Assembly: GCA_019459485.1 (NCBI GenBank)
Contig: JAIBEZ010000094.1
Span: 1-43,732, forward strand
Reading direction: 5' to 3'
DNA: 43,732 bases
DNA from: Prolixibacteraceae bacterium
Lineage (GTDB): Bacteria > Bacteroidota > Bacteroidia > Bacteroidales > Prolixibacteraceae
The translations under genes and the position numbers were made by a program. Each line of letters starts with the position of its first letter. Positions within the stretch are counted from its first letter, which is position 1. Under the pieces are notes generated by a model. It had not been told where the DNA came from and searched no databases. It worked only from the letters and a program-made list of their open reading frames with translations. This document shows positions 35,226 through 42,410 of the stretch, one piece after another.

Positions 35226-36209
35226 ATGATAAATTTAGAAACTAAATACATGGGATTAAAACTGAAAAATCCCATTATTGTAGCAAGTTCAGGACTCACA
35301 AACTCGATTGAGAAAATCAAAGACCTTGAAAATGCAGGAGCAGGAGCAGTTGTACTAAAATCAATTTTCGAGGAACAAATCAACAACGAAGTAAGTGACC
35401 TGATTAACCGCGATCCGCAGAATTTATATCCCGAGGCCGAAGATTATATCTGGAATTATACCCGCAACAATTCGATTACCAGGCACCTCAACTTATTGAG
35501 CGAGGCAAAAAAAGAAACGGAAATACCAATCATTGCAAGCATCAACTGTATGTCGGCTTCCGAATGGACCGTTTTTGCAAAAGACTTTGAGAATGCCGGC
35601 GCCGATGCCCTTGAACTCAACTTATTTTTTGTACCAACTGCGCGGCAAAGAAGTTCTGAAGAAATAGAGCAACTTTACCTTAAAATTGTTTCGGAAGTAA
35701 AAAAACAGGTAACCATACCTGTGTCGGTAAAAATCGGATATTATTATACCAATTTGGTTTCGATGGCTGACCGGCTGGTTGCCCACGGCGCCAACGCGTT
35801 GGTATTGTTTAACCGTTTTTATGAGCCGGATATCAATATTGAAAAAATGCAGATCACCTCCTCTGAAGTATTCAGTTCGCCGGCTGACATACGCCGTTCG
35901 TTGCGCTGGATCGGACTGATTTCGTCGCAGTTGCCAAAAGTTGAAATTGCTGCAAGCACAGGTATTCACGATGGTGAAGCCGTTATTAAACAATTGCTGG
36001 CCGGTGCGCAGGCAGTGCAGGTTTGTTCAGGTATTTACATCAACGGTTCGCAACTTATTGCCGGAATGGTGAACGATTTAACTGCTTTCATGAAGAAACA
36101 GAATTTCAAAAAGATTGAAGATTTCCGCGGTCGTTTGTCGTACAAAAACATACCAGACCCAATGCTTTATGAACGCGCGCAGTTTATGAGGTATTTTTCG
36201 GAAAAGTAG
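35226..36209 (+). CDS. Dihydroorotate-dehydrogenase-like FMN protein
   Basis: Flavin TIM-barrel protein of the class-1 DHOD/PreA group, 327 residues. N-terminal MINLETKYMGLKLKNPIIVASSGLTNS matches the family. FMN-contact regions include VVLKSIFEEQI, VSVKIGYYYTNLVSM (about 160-174) and VEIAASTGIHDGEAVIKQLLAGA (about 240-262). The usual active-site loop of true PyrD (a Cys in a Ser-Cys-Pro-Asn motif) is replaced by ELNLFFVPT, so it is probably not the orotate-forming enzyme. It may reduce another pyrimidine or a small quinone-like substrate. It lies in the yggS operon; no pyr genes are nearby. Confidence 0.85.
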   Translation: MINLETKYMGLKLKNPIIVASSGLTNSIEKIKDLENAGAGAVVLKSIFEEQINNEVSDLINRDPQNLYPEAEDYIWNYTRNNSITRHLNLLSEAKKETEIPIIASINCMSASEWTVFAKDFENAGADALELNLFFVPTARQRSSEEIEQLYLKIVSEVKKQVTIPVSVKIGYYYTNLVSMADRLVAHGANALVLFNRFYEPDINIEKMQITSSEVFSSPADIRRSLRWIGLISSQLPKVEIAASTGIHDGEAVIKQLLAGAQAVQVCSGIYINGSQLIAGMVNDLTAFMKKQNFKKIEDFRGRLSYKNIPDPMLYERAQFMRYFSEK

Positions 36210-36217
36210 CCGTTATC

Positions 36218-36745
36218 TTAAGATCCGATTGACGGCAGAAAATCAATCACATCAAGCATCAGCGCTTTCTTTTCGTCAGTAGTGGTATGCATGGCCTGAT
36301 CAAGCTTTTCGATCTCAGTATCAATTTTAGCCTGATCAATGGTTGTTTCCATGTTTGTAATCACTGTATATGCTTCGAAAGCAACCAGAAAGTCGTGCCT
36401 GATAAGCAAGTCAACGAATAGCGACAGATAATTGGTGTAATCGAGCCCGTTTTCCCAGCAACTGGAAACCAACAGTTTCAATTCGGGTGCATACTTCTGA
36501 TTATGAATGGCTTCAATCATTAAAGGAACCGTATCTTTCTCCTTTAAATTTGCAAATATGCCAGCTATTTTGGCTTTAATTTCAGGATTTTGACTCTGGT
36601 GCAACATCTCAACAAGGATCGGAATATCGGAAGTTTTTCCTGATACGCGCAATTCATCGAGCGCCTCAATAACTACAGTTGAATCAGCCGATTGCAATGC
36701 CTTGAGAATATTATTGTGTTCGTTATGTGTCAGATCGCTTGTCAT
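36218..36745 (-). CDS. HEAT-repeat protein of unknown function
   Basis: A 175-residue soluble all-helical protein. Repeating units such as LKALQSADSTVVIEALDEL, IPILVEMLHQSQNPEIKAKI and VPLMIEAIHNQKYAPELKLL follow the HEAT helix-turn-helix pattern of about 35 residues. No catalytic motif, signal or transmembrane segment is present. It probably acts as a scaffold binding partner. It is convergent with the DHOD-like gene (8 bp between the stops) and is not in an operon with the RloAB genes. Confidence 0.7.
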   Translation of the reverse strand: MTSDLTHNEHNNILKALQSADSTVVIEALDELRVSGKTSDIPILVEMLHQSQNPEIKAKIAGIFANLKEKDTVPLMIEAIHNQKYAPELKLLVSSCWENGLDYTNYLSLFVDLLIRHDFLVAFEAYTVITNMETTIDQAKIDTEIEKLDQAMHTTTDEKKALMLDVIDFLPSIGS

Positions 36746-36939
36746 TTTTAAACCATTTTAATTTTTGGCAAATTTAGTAAATTGAGGATACATCGAACAT
36801 TTCGTCGGCTCCCATTTGAAAAATCGGATCTCCTGTAAAACCGATTGGAAAAATAAAACAAAGATTAAAGGATTTATAAGGATAAGCCGATGGGATTTGG
36901 AGAAGAACCATTTTTGTTACGGCACAATGCATAATGGTA

Positions 36940-36947
36940 TATTTTTG
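36940..36947 (+). promoter_or_regulatory. Orphan -7 box facing the 3' end of rloB
   Basis: TATTTTTG fits TAnnTTTG, and a TTTG lies at 36913-36916, 23 nt upstream, a little wide of the usual spacing. It points to the right, antisense to rloB, and no gene follows on the plus strand. The rest of 36746-36959 contains no gene. Confidence 0.3.
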
Positions 36948-36959
36948 CATGGAGGAACA

Positions 36960-37568
36960 TTAATTTCTATTCTTCTCAAACCACTCAATTCCAACCCCAA
37001 CTTTGGTGTAAGGAAAATAATCACCGACATTTCCTTGTTCTTTTTCTGCCAAAATTTCCGATGAAGTTGTCATGGCAGTTGTCAGTTTCCCATCACCACA
37101 AAGTTCTTCCACCCATTTTTGCTTTTCCAAAAATGATGATTCTTTCGAAAATGCAGGTATATATTTCTTTAGCTCTTTTAAAACCTCCCCTGCATTCTGG
37201 AAATTTCGGGTGGTTTTGATGTAATGTAACAAGAACCAGAATTCGATACTGGGCATACTTTCGCAAATCACTACATCGGTTCTTTTCCGATATTTGGCCA
37301 GTATTTTATTGTATTTGGCTATTTTCCCCTGTTTCACAATCGTATCGTAATCGGTAAAATAAACAACCATGTCGTATCCTTCATCAAGCATCTCCTGAAT
37401 AAGCTCATCAGCTAGCTCAATCGTAATACTCTTAAACAAGCGTGGACGAACGATGTATTTAAACCCTTTGATCTTCTTCAAATGTTCCAAATAATACTGT
37501 TCCGTCTGGCCATCGCCCAAAACAGCATAGCTGGTGAATTTCTTTATTTTACTGATTCGTCTTCCCAT
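36960..37568 (-). CDS. rloB: RloB-like (AbiLii-type) predicted nuclease of a phage-defence pair
   Basis: Probable effector of an RloA/RloB (AbiL-like) abortive-infection system. The 202 residues contain the TOPRIM-like pattern: GDGQTEQYYLEHL with Glu23, YFTDYDTIVKQG with D73-x-D75, and the hallmark ESMPSIEFWFLLHY (103-116). These would bind metal and cut nucleic acid. The start at 37568 removes 47 residues of non-coding-looking sequence from the longer open frame and places the ATG one base after the rloA stop (TAA-C-ATG), so the pair is translated as a unit. The nuclease role is inferred from the acidic residues. RloB family assignment is from memory. Confidence 0.8.
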   Translation of the reverse strand: MGRRISKIKKFTSYAVLGDGQTEQYYLEHLKKIKGFKYIVRPRLFKSITIELADELIQEMLDEGYDMVVYFTDYDTIVKQGKIAKYNKILAKYRKRTDVVICESMPSIEFWFLLHYIKTTRNFQNAGEVLKELKKYIPAFSKESSFLEKQKWVEELCGDGKLTTAMTTSSEILAEKEQGNVGDYFPYTKVGVGIEWFEKNRN

Positions 37569-37569
37569 G

Positions 37570-38859
37570 TTAATCGAGATTAGGTATAGCACCAAACTTC
37601 CCAATTTTATAAGCATTGTAGTACGAAAGTTCTTTTCGGATATCAAAATCAGCCATCGAATACAACTCGGTAGCTCCGTTTTCCTGTTTGTTGGCAAACC
37701 AAACCGCATCCTTCCTCAATAAATCCTTTTCGTTAAGCAACGAAATATTGTGAGTCGATACCAACAATTGTGCATATTTTGATTCTCTGCCGTTCATTAA
37801 AAATTCGCGGATAAAATGATTCACCAGCAATGCATGCATCGAGGATTCAATTTCATCAATTGCAAGAAATGCGTTGTTGTGAAGCATTTTGTAATAGGGA
37901 GCAGACATGCCGTAATAACGCATGGTTCCATCCGATTGCAATGCCTCAGGCAAGGTGTATTTTACAGGAATTCCTTCATCAACAATGGTATGCTCAAATT
38001 CAGTCCGATCCGCAACAAAGCCTTTTTCTTCCAGGATGCTTTTCTTCTTATCTTCAGGCATATCCGAACTTTCAATCATTTTAAGAAAATCATCAGGTAC
38101 CTGATGAAATTCCTTCTTAAACAATACATCGGTAATATTGAATTCAGCCCTATGAAGAAAATCCAGTGTAAATATTCTAATCTGATCATTTTCCTTCAGT
38201 TTTTGAGAGGTGTACTCCGACAATCGGGTATCCGGATCAATAGAATCCAAAAACTGTTCATCAAACCAACCTTTCACTTCCTTTAGAACTTCTGGAATGG
38301 CATAGTTTACCTGCTGAGATGCGGCAAAAAAAGAAGTGTTTTTCAACGTCTTTAGCTGAATTTCATCTTTTGCAGCTTTTGTGATTTTTAGCTTTGAACC
38401 GTAATCAATAACAGACAGTCCATTTTCCTCATCATAGCGCCGATTGAACACAAGTGCAGGTTGGGTTCCCGGATAAAAATACAAGGACTCATTGCTTACT
38501 ATATTCTCATTCATTTCTACCCGATAAACATACTTCCGTTTCTCAGCATAAAACGTCAGTTCAAAACTGCCGGGTTGATCCTTCGTATTCCCGAAAGCAA
38601 AAGGAATAAAACCAGTTTTTTCATCTTTATCATTCCTGATTTTATTTATAAAAGTTGACAAAAAATCAAACGCACTGATCAAATTACTTTTCCCTGAAGC
38701 ATTGGCTCCATAAACAATCCCTAACTTTAAAATTCGAACTCCCGGCACAACTTCAGTCACGTAATATTCTTCCAGGTTTTTATCAGCAGTTGCCTCAAAG
38801 CTTAAAGCCACTTCATCTTTAAACGAGAGATAGTTTTTGATTTTAAATTCAAGTATCAT
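37570..38859 (-). CDS. rloA: RloA-like (AbiLi-type) AAA ATPase of a phage-defence pair
   Basis: ABC/SMC-like ATPase predicted to sense infection and control RloB. The 429 residues start MILEFKIKNYLSFKDEVALSF. Walker A is GANASGKSN (51-59, Lys57). A long middle region follows. The Walker B is AFLAIDEIESSMHALLVNHF (about 331-350) and the H-motif region is LLVSTHNISLL (about 366-376). The FKIKNYLSF opening is typical of AAA_15/OLD-like ATPases. A C-terminal TOPRIM is lacking, which fits RloB supplying the nuclease in trans. It is immediately upstream of rloB. The promoter region carries a 15-bp inverted repeat. Similar ATPase-nuclease pairs include AriA/AriB (PARIS) and AbiL. Confidence 0.85.
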   Translation of the reverse strand: MILEFKIKNYLSFKDEVALSFEATADKNLEEYYVTEVVPGVRILKLGIVYGANASGKSNLISAFDFLSTFINKIRNDKDEKTGFIPFAFGNTKDQPGSFELTFYAEKRKYVYRVEMNENIVSNESLYFYPGTQPALVFNRRYDEENGLSVIDYGSKLKITKAAKDEIQLKTLKNTSFFAASQQVNYAIPEVLKEVKGWFDEQFLDSIDPDTRLSEYTSQKLKENDQIRIFTLDFLHRAEFNITDVLFKKEFHQVPDDFLKMIESSDMPEDKKKSILEEKGFVADRTEFEHTIVDEGIPVKYTLPEALQSDGTMRYYGMSAPYYKMLHNNAFLAIDEIESSMHALLVNHFIREFLMNGRESKYAQLLVSTHNISLLNEKDLLRKDAVWFANKQENGATELYSMADFDIRKELSYYNAYKIGKFGAIPNLD

Positions 38860-38907
38860 GATTTTATATTTTTAATTTCCGCAAATAACTTTCATTTTTT
38901 ACGAATA

Positions 38908-38915
38908 CAAATATA
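38908..38915 (-). promoter_or_regulatory. -7 promoter box of rloA
   Basis: On the minus strand the sequence reads TATATTTG, an exact TAnnTTTG match, 49 nt upstream of the rloA ATG. The inverted repeat described next begins 9 bases further upstream and would cover the -33 position. Confidence 0.5.
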
Positions 38916-38924
38916 AATAAAATA

Positions 38925-38973
38925 TCTGTATATTTAAATTCTGAAATAAAATTACAATATTTAAATATACAGA
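38925..38973. promoter_or_regulatory. Perfect 15-bp inverted repeat upstream of rloA
   Basis: TCTGTATATTTAAAT (38925-38939) and ATTTAAATATACAGA (38959-38973) are exact reverse complements, separated by 19 bases. Each arm itself contains the palindrome ATTTAAAT. No T-tract or GC-rich stem suggests a terminator. The left arm overlaps the expected -33 region of the rloA promoter, so an operator is the likeliest role. A mobile-element end is an alternative. The stretch 38860-39049 has no gene. Confidence 0.65.
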
Positions 38974-39049
38974 CACACTAAACACAAACAACTTATCTTA
39001 TTTCATACGCCATCATCTCAATTTTGTGCCTAACATACAAGATTCCTGT

Positions 39050-40546
39050 TCACACTTCAAAATCCATATTCATCACGTAATCCAGCACAAAATCTTCGTC
39101 TTCCGAAAGTTCCACATAGCACGACCGGTTGCGGACATCCTGGATAATCTGATCGAACTGCACCGATTTCAAGGCAAGCAAGGCGCCGGTACCTGATGTG
39201 TTTCCCAGCGAAATGGTTTTGTGTTCCATCTCTTTTGGCAACATCCCGATTTTAACTGCACTCGCCAAATCAATGTAGTTTCCAAATCCGCCTGCCAGAA
39301 AAAGCGCATCCAAACCCTCGAACGTGAGCGAAGCTTTTTTCAGCAAAACCTTCACTCCAGCCATGATAGCAGACTTTGCCAATTGTACTTCCCGAATGTC
39401 CTGCTGTGTCAATACAATACTATTTTTTTCTGAAGTCTCCGGAACAATTACAAAATCTTCGGAAAGCAAGCCATCGCTTTGCACCAGTTTGTTTTCAACC
39501 AAATGAGCCACCACATCAATCAATCCCGAACCACACAATCCTGCAGGAGCTGCATTTCCAATCACACTGTACCCGTCGGCACCAAAAACGCTGATAGCGC
39601 CTTCAACGGCACTCATTCCGCAGCTAATATTGGCGCCTTCGAAAGCAGGCCCGGCAGCGGTAGCGCAGCACCAGATTGTTTCAGGAGTAACCAGCGCCAA
39701 CTCGCCATTGGTACCAATATCCATGAATAAAAACCGCTGATATTCGACTGAAGGTTTTATTGATGCAATTCCGGCCACAATATCAGCCCCGACATACGCC
39801 GCAACGGAAGGAAGAACTTTAATTTCGGCTTCCCGATGGCAATGCAAATTCAAATCGCGGCCTTTCAGGATTTGTTCATCGACAAAAGCAGGTGTAAAGG
39901 GCGCCAGTGCGATGGGTAACGGATCAACTCCAAGCAAAAGGTGCAACATGGTGGTATTTCCGGCGATACTGATTTTCACCAACTCGTTGGCGGTTATTTC
40001 AGCAACTTCAATAAAATGATCAAGTTGCTGATTAATAGCGTTCAGTATTTCTTTCTGAAGTGCTTTTAATCCGCCGGAAGTGGTCGCGGAATAATTGATC
40101 CGGGAAATTACATCAGCGCCAAATTTTGTCTGCGGATTTACAACAGCCCTGGTTTCGATGATGGCTCCCGTAATCAGATTGACCAGATGAAAAACGAGCG
40201 TGGTGGTTCCGATGTCGATGGCAACACCGTATGGAAAACTTGAAAGACCCACCGAATCGCCCGGATTAAATTGCATTTCAATGGTATATTCATGTTGATC
40301 TACCAGAATATTTGCTTCCCGTTTCTCAGGAAGTACAATTTCGATATCGTTTGTAACCTGATAAATGCAGGAAGTGACCTCCCCCTCCCCTTTCACGTAA
40401 ACCATGCATTTTCCGCAAGTTCCGTTTCCCCCGCAAGGTGAATAAATGTCAAACCCATTCTCCTGAAGTTCCTTCAACAGCGTATTTCCTTCGCCACACA
40501 GAATAGTCTTAACGGTGTTTTTCCGAAGAATTTTAATTTCAGGCAT
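39050..40546 (-). CDS. ASKHA/2Fe-2S reductive-activator-like protein (DUF4445, RACE type)
   Basis: Predicted ATP-dependent reductive activator of corrinoid methyltransferases (RamA/RACE-like). The 498 residues begin with a plant-type 2Fe-2S domain (cysteines 38, 44, 47, 60; SPCGGNGTCGKC). A linker and an ASKHA ATPase domain (about 110-490) follow, with GVAIDIGTTTLVFHLV, RINYSATTSGG, SIAGNTTMLHLLLGVDPLPIALAPF, FLFMDIGTNGELAL, and LCGSGLIDVVAHL. The start is uncertain: ATG 40546 and 40561 are both possible, and a longer frame begins at 40612. No corrinoid protein or methyltransferase gene is in the window, so it is orphaned. It is divergent from arsR, with 124 bp between. Confidence 0.85.
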   Translation of the reverse strand: MPEIKILRKNTVKTILCGEGNTLLKELQENGFDIYSPCGGNGTCGKCMVYVKGEGEVTSCIYQVTNDIEIVLPEKREANILVDQHEYTIEMQFNPGDSVGLSSFPYGVAIDIGTTTLVFHLVNLITGAIIETRAVVNPQTKFGADVISRINYSATTSGGLKALQKEILNAINQQLDHFIEVAEITANELVKISIAGNTTMLHLLLGVDPLPIALAPFTPAFVDEQILKGRDLNLHCHREAEIKVLPSVAAYVGADIVAGIASIKPSVEYQRFLFMDIGTNGELALVTPETIWCCATAAGPAFEGANISCGMSAVEGAISVFGADGYSVIGNAAPAGLCGSGLIDVVAHLVENKLVQSDGLLSEDFVIVPETSEKNSIVLTQQDIREVQLAKSAIMAGVKVLLKKASLTFEGLDALFLAGGFGNYIDLASAVKIGMLPKEMEHKTISLGNTSGTGALLALKSVQFDQIIQDVRNRSCYVELSEDEDFVLDYVMNMDFEV

Positions 40547-40637
40547 AAGTGGTCGGTTCATCTTTGGATTGAAGTCGCTAATATAACAAGAAACAAGAAA
40601 AATACTTTTCAAAATGTAATTGGAATAAAAAAAGCTT

Positions 40638-40662
40638 TACCTTTGTTCGTCATTTCACGAAC
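40638..40662 (+). promoter_or_regulatory. arsR promoter and operator
   Basis: TACCTTTG (40638-40645) fits TAnnTTTG. It runs into the palindrome GTTCGTCATTTCACGAAC (40645-40662), a perfect 6-bp dyad with a 6-nt spacer, which would cover the transcription start. A matching site lies before the permease gene (42375-42392). Both share GTTCGTCATTT. Confidence 0.75.
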
Positions 40663-40670
40663 AACGAACC

Positions 40671-40997
40671 ATGTCGCAAATCATTATTACTGAAGAACAG
40701 AAAAAGGCTGCCCGTTATGCCAAGGCGATGGGGCATCCAATCCGCATGTACGTGCTCGAATTGCTCTCGAAACAATCGTGCTGCTACAGCGGCGATTTAA
40801 CTGAATACCTTCCGATTGTCAAATCGACCCTTTCCCAACACCTGAAAGAATTAAGAGATGCAGGATTAATTCAGGGTGAAATTGAAGCGCCCCGGATAAA
40901 ATATTGCCTGAACAAAGAGAACTGGAAGGAAGCACAGGACTTATTCAGTAAATTTCTGAAAATTGATCAGGAGCAAATCGTACAAAAATGTCAATAA
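40671..40997 (+). CDS. arsR: ArsR-family metalloregulator
   Basis: Small winged-helix repressor of the ArsR/SmtB family, 108 residues, predicted to block this operon until an arsenical or other thiophile binds. The DNA-recognition helix region is YLPIVKSTLSQHLKELRDAGLIQG (about 47-70 in two runs). A Cys37-Cys38 pair in KQSCCYSGDL sits where the canonical As(III)-binding CVC motif lies, with Cys79 and Cys107 as extra thiols. The spacing differs from the classic ELCVCDL, so the ligand set may be unusual. It heads the operon with the operator directly in front. Confidence 0.9.
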   Translation: MSQIIITEEQKKAARYAKAMGHPIRMYVLELLSKQSCCYSGDLTEYLPIVKSTLSQHLKELRDAGLIQGEIEAPRIKYCLNKENWKEAQDLFSKFLKIDQEQIVQKCQ

Positions 40998-41008
40998 AAA
41001 TAGAAATC

Positions 41009-41242
41009 ATGGAAATAAAAATTTTAGGTACAGGTTGCCCCAAATGTAAAACGCTCGAAAAAGTGACCCGCGAAGTGGTGGAACAAAATGGTATTGACGC
41101 CAGCATCACCAAAGTGGAAGACATCATGGAAATCATGAAATTTGGTGTGATGACTACTCCGGCCCTCGTGGTAAACGGAAAAGTTGAAATTAAAGGACGT
41201 GTTCCTTCCGCAGACGAAATCAAACAAGTTTTAACCCGATAA
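41009..41242 (+). CDS. arsE: Small thioredoxin-like redox protein (ArsE-like)
   Basis: A 77-residue cytosolic thioredoxin-fold protein of the redox-active disulfide/TM1-type group. The active site is GTGCPKCKTLEKV with Cys10 and Cys13, followed by MKFGVMTTPALVVNGKVEIKGRVP, with the cis-Pro before ALVVNG. ATG 41009 fits the family length; ATG 40988 overlaps the end of arsR and is an alternative. It lies in the ars operon before arsF. In Shewanella arsEFG is recalled as conferring resistance to aromatic arsenicals, and the assignment of arsE is by position and family. Confidence 0.8.
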   Translation: MEIKILGTGCPKCKTLEKVTREVVEQNGIDASITKVEDIMEIMKFGVMTTPALVVNGKVEIKGRVPSADEIKQVLTR

Positions 41243-41252
41243 ATCAACCGAT

Positions 41253-41648
41253 ATGAAAAAGTTTATTTTTTTAAGTTTTGCCATGATGATGTTGATGAGC
41301 AGCTTTATTTGCACCGCCCAAACACAAAAAAAAGAAACGGCAGCAGCAAACCAGATTGAAGCTTATTATTTTCACAACGCATCACGGTGTGTGACCTGCA
41401 AAACTGTTGAAGCTGAAGCAAAAGCTGATTTGGAAAGCCTTTACGGAAGTCAGGTAACTTTCAAAGCATTGAATCTTGAAGATGATGCTACCAAACCAAT
41501 TGCAAAAAAACTGGATGTTTCGGGCCAGACACTTTTAGTGGTAAAAGGGAACAAAAAAGTGAATCTGACCAACGAAGGTTTTATGTATGCGCGTACCAAT
41601 CCTAAAAAATTCAAGTCAATTATCAAGGAAAAAGTTGACGCTCTTTAG
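41253..41648 (+). CDS. arsF: ArsF-like secreted thioredoxin-fold protein
   Basis: A 131-residue protein with an N-terminal signal peptide (MKKFIFLSFAMMMLMSSFICTAQ) and a thioredoxin-like domain. The active site is ASRCVTCKTVEAEAKADLES with Cys46 and Cys49, and a C-terminal DVSGQTLLVVKG. NCBI-style family names call this the nitrophenyl compound nitroreductase subunit ArsF family. It would sit in the periplasm or on the membrane, and could receive electrons from the CcdA-like ArsG. It lies 10 bp after arsE and 11 bp before arsG. Confidence 0.8.
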   Translation: MKKFIFLSFAMMMLMSSFICTAQTQKKETAAANQIEAYYFHNASRCVTCKTVEAEAKADLESLYGSQVTFKALNLEDDATKPIAKKLDVSGQTLLVVKGNKKVNLTNEGFMYARTNPKKFKSIIKEKVDAL

Positions 41649-41659
41649 TCATCGAATTA

Positions 41660-42358
41660 ATGGAATTTTTAACCAACCTTCTAGAAAACAGCACCATGCC
41701 GTGGGTATCGGCGTTGATGCTGGGTTTAATGACTGCCATCAGTCCATGCCCGTTAGCGACCAACATTACCGCAGTGGGTTTTATTAGCAAGGACATTGAA
41801 AACCGCAACCGTGTTTTTATTAACGGATTACTCTATACACTTGGTCGTGCCATTTCGTACACCGTCCTTGCACTTATTATTTATTTCGGAGCCGATCAGT
41901 TTAAATTTTCAGGCTTCTTTCAGCTTTACGGCGAAAAAATATTAGGTCCCCTGCTCATTGTCATCGGCTTGTTTATGCTCGATGTAATAAAAATCAAGTT
42001 TCCCGGCGTAAGCGGATTGACTTCCAGAATGGAAACCAAAACCAAATGGGGCTATTGGGATGCCATTTTGCTGGGAATGATTTTCGCATTGGCTTTCTGC
42101 CCTTACAGTGGTGTACTTTATTTTGGGATGCTTGTTCCAATGACCGTTGCAAGCGCATCAGGCTTATATCTCCCCATCGTTTTTGCATTGGCAACCGGAA
42201 TTCCGGTCATCATTTTTGCATGGATACTGGCTTTTTCGGTTGGTTCAATCGGAGGCGTTTACAACAAAATGAGGAATTTCGAAATCTGGTTCAGAAGAGT
42301 TGTTGCCGTACTATTTATTATCGTGGGTATCTATTACATTATCAGGGTATTCTTCTAA
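41660..42358 (+). CDS. arsG: ArsG-like CcdA/DsbD-family membrane protein
   Basis: A 232-residue integral membrane protein with six predicted helices, in the CcdA/DsbD-beta fold and the ArsG family recalled as an aromatic-arsenical efflux permease. Cys30 in MTAISPCPLATN (helix 1) and Cys147 in LAFCPYSGVLYF (helix 4) match the redox-active cysteine pair of CcdA. Thus it may carry thiol electrons across the membrane rather than pump an arsenical. It follows arsF by 11 bp. Which role applies cannot be decided from sequence. A second operator lies after it, before the permease. Confidence 0.8.
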   Translation: MEFLTNLLENSTMPWVSALMLGLMTAISPCPLATNITAVGFISKDIENRNRVFINGLLYTLGRAISYTVLALIIYFGADQFKFSGFFQLYGEKILGPLLIVIGLFMLDVIKIKFPGVSGLTSRMETKTKWGYWDAILLGMIFALAFCPYSGVLYFGMLVPMTVASASGLYLPIVFALATGIPVIIFAWILAFSVGSIGGVYNKMRNFEIWFRRVVAVLFIIVGIYYIIRVFF

Positions 42359-42374
42359 AAAATTTGGTTTAATT

Positions 42375-42392
42375 GTTCGTCATTTGGCGAAC
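42375..42392 (+). promoter_or_regulatory. Second ArsR-type operator, before the permease gene
   Basis: GTTCGTCATTTGGCGAAC has 5-bp dyad arms (GTTCG/CGAAC) and shares GTTCGTCATTT with the arsR operator. It lies 18 nt before the permease ATG, in the 52-bp arsG-permease gap, so the permease is probably also under direct ArsR control. Confidence 0.65.
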
Positions 42393-42410
42393 AGCAGCTT
42401 TGAATAAAAC

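Noticed and set aside
35226-36209. Assignment as PyrD dihydroorotate dehydrogenase
   Set aside because: The active-site loop of true PyrD is not present (ELNLFFVPT instead), and no pyrimidine genes are adjacent, so I kept a family-level call.
36816-37064. Plus-strand open frame over rloB 3' end
   Set aside because: It overlaps the end of rloB, resembles no family and lacks a leader, so it looks like a shadow frame.
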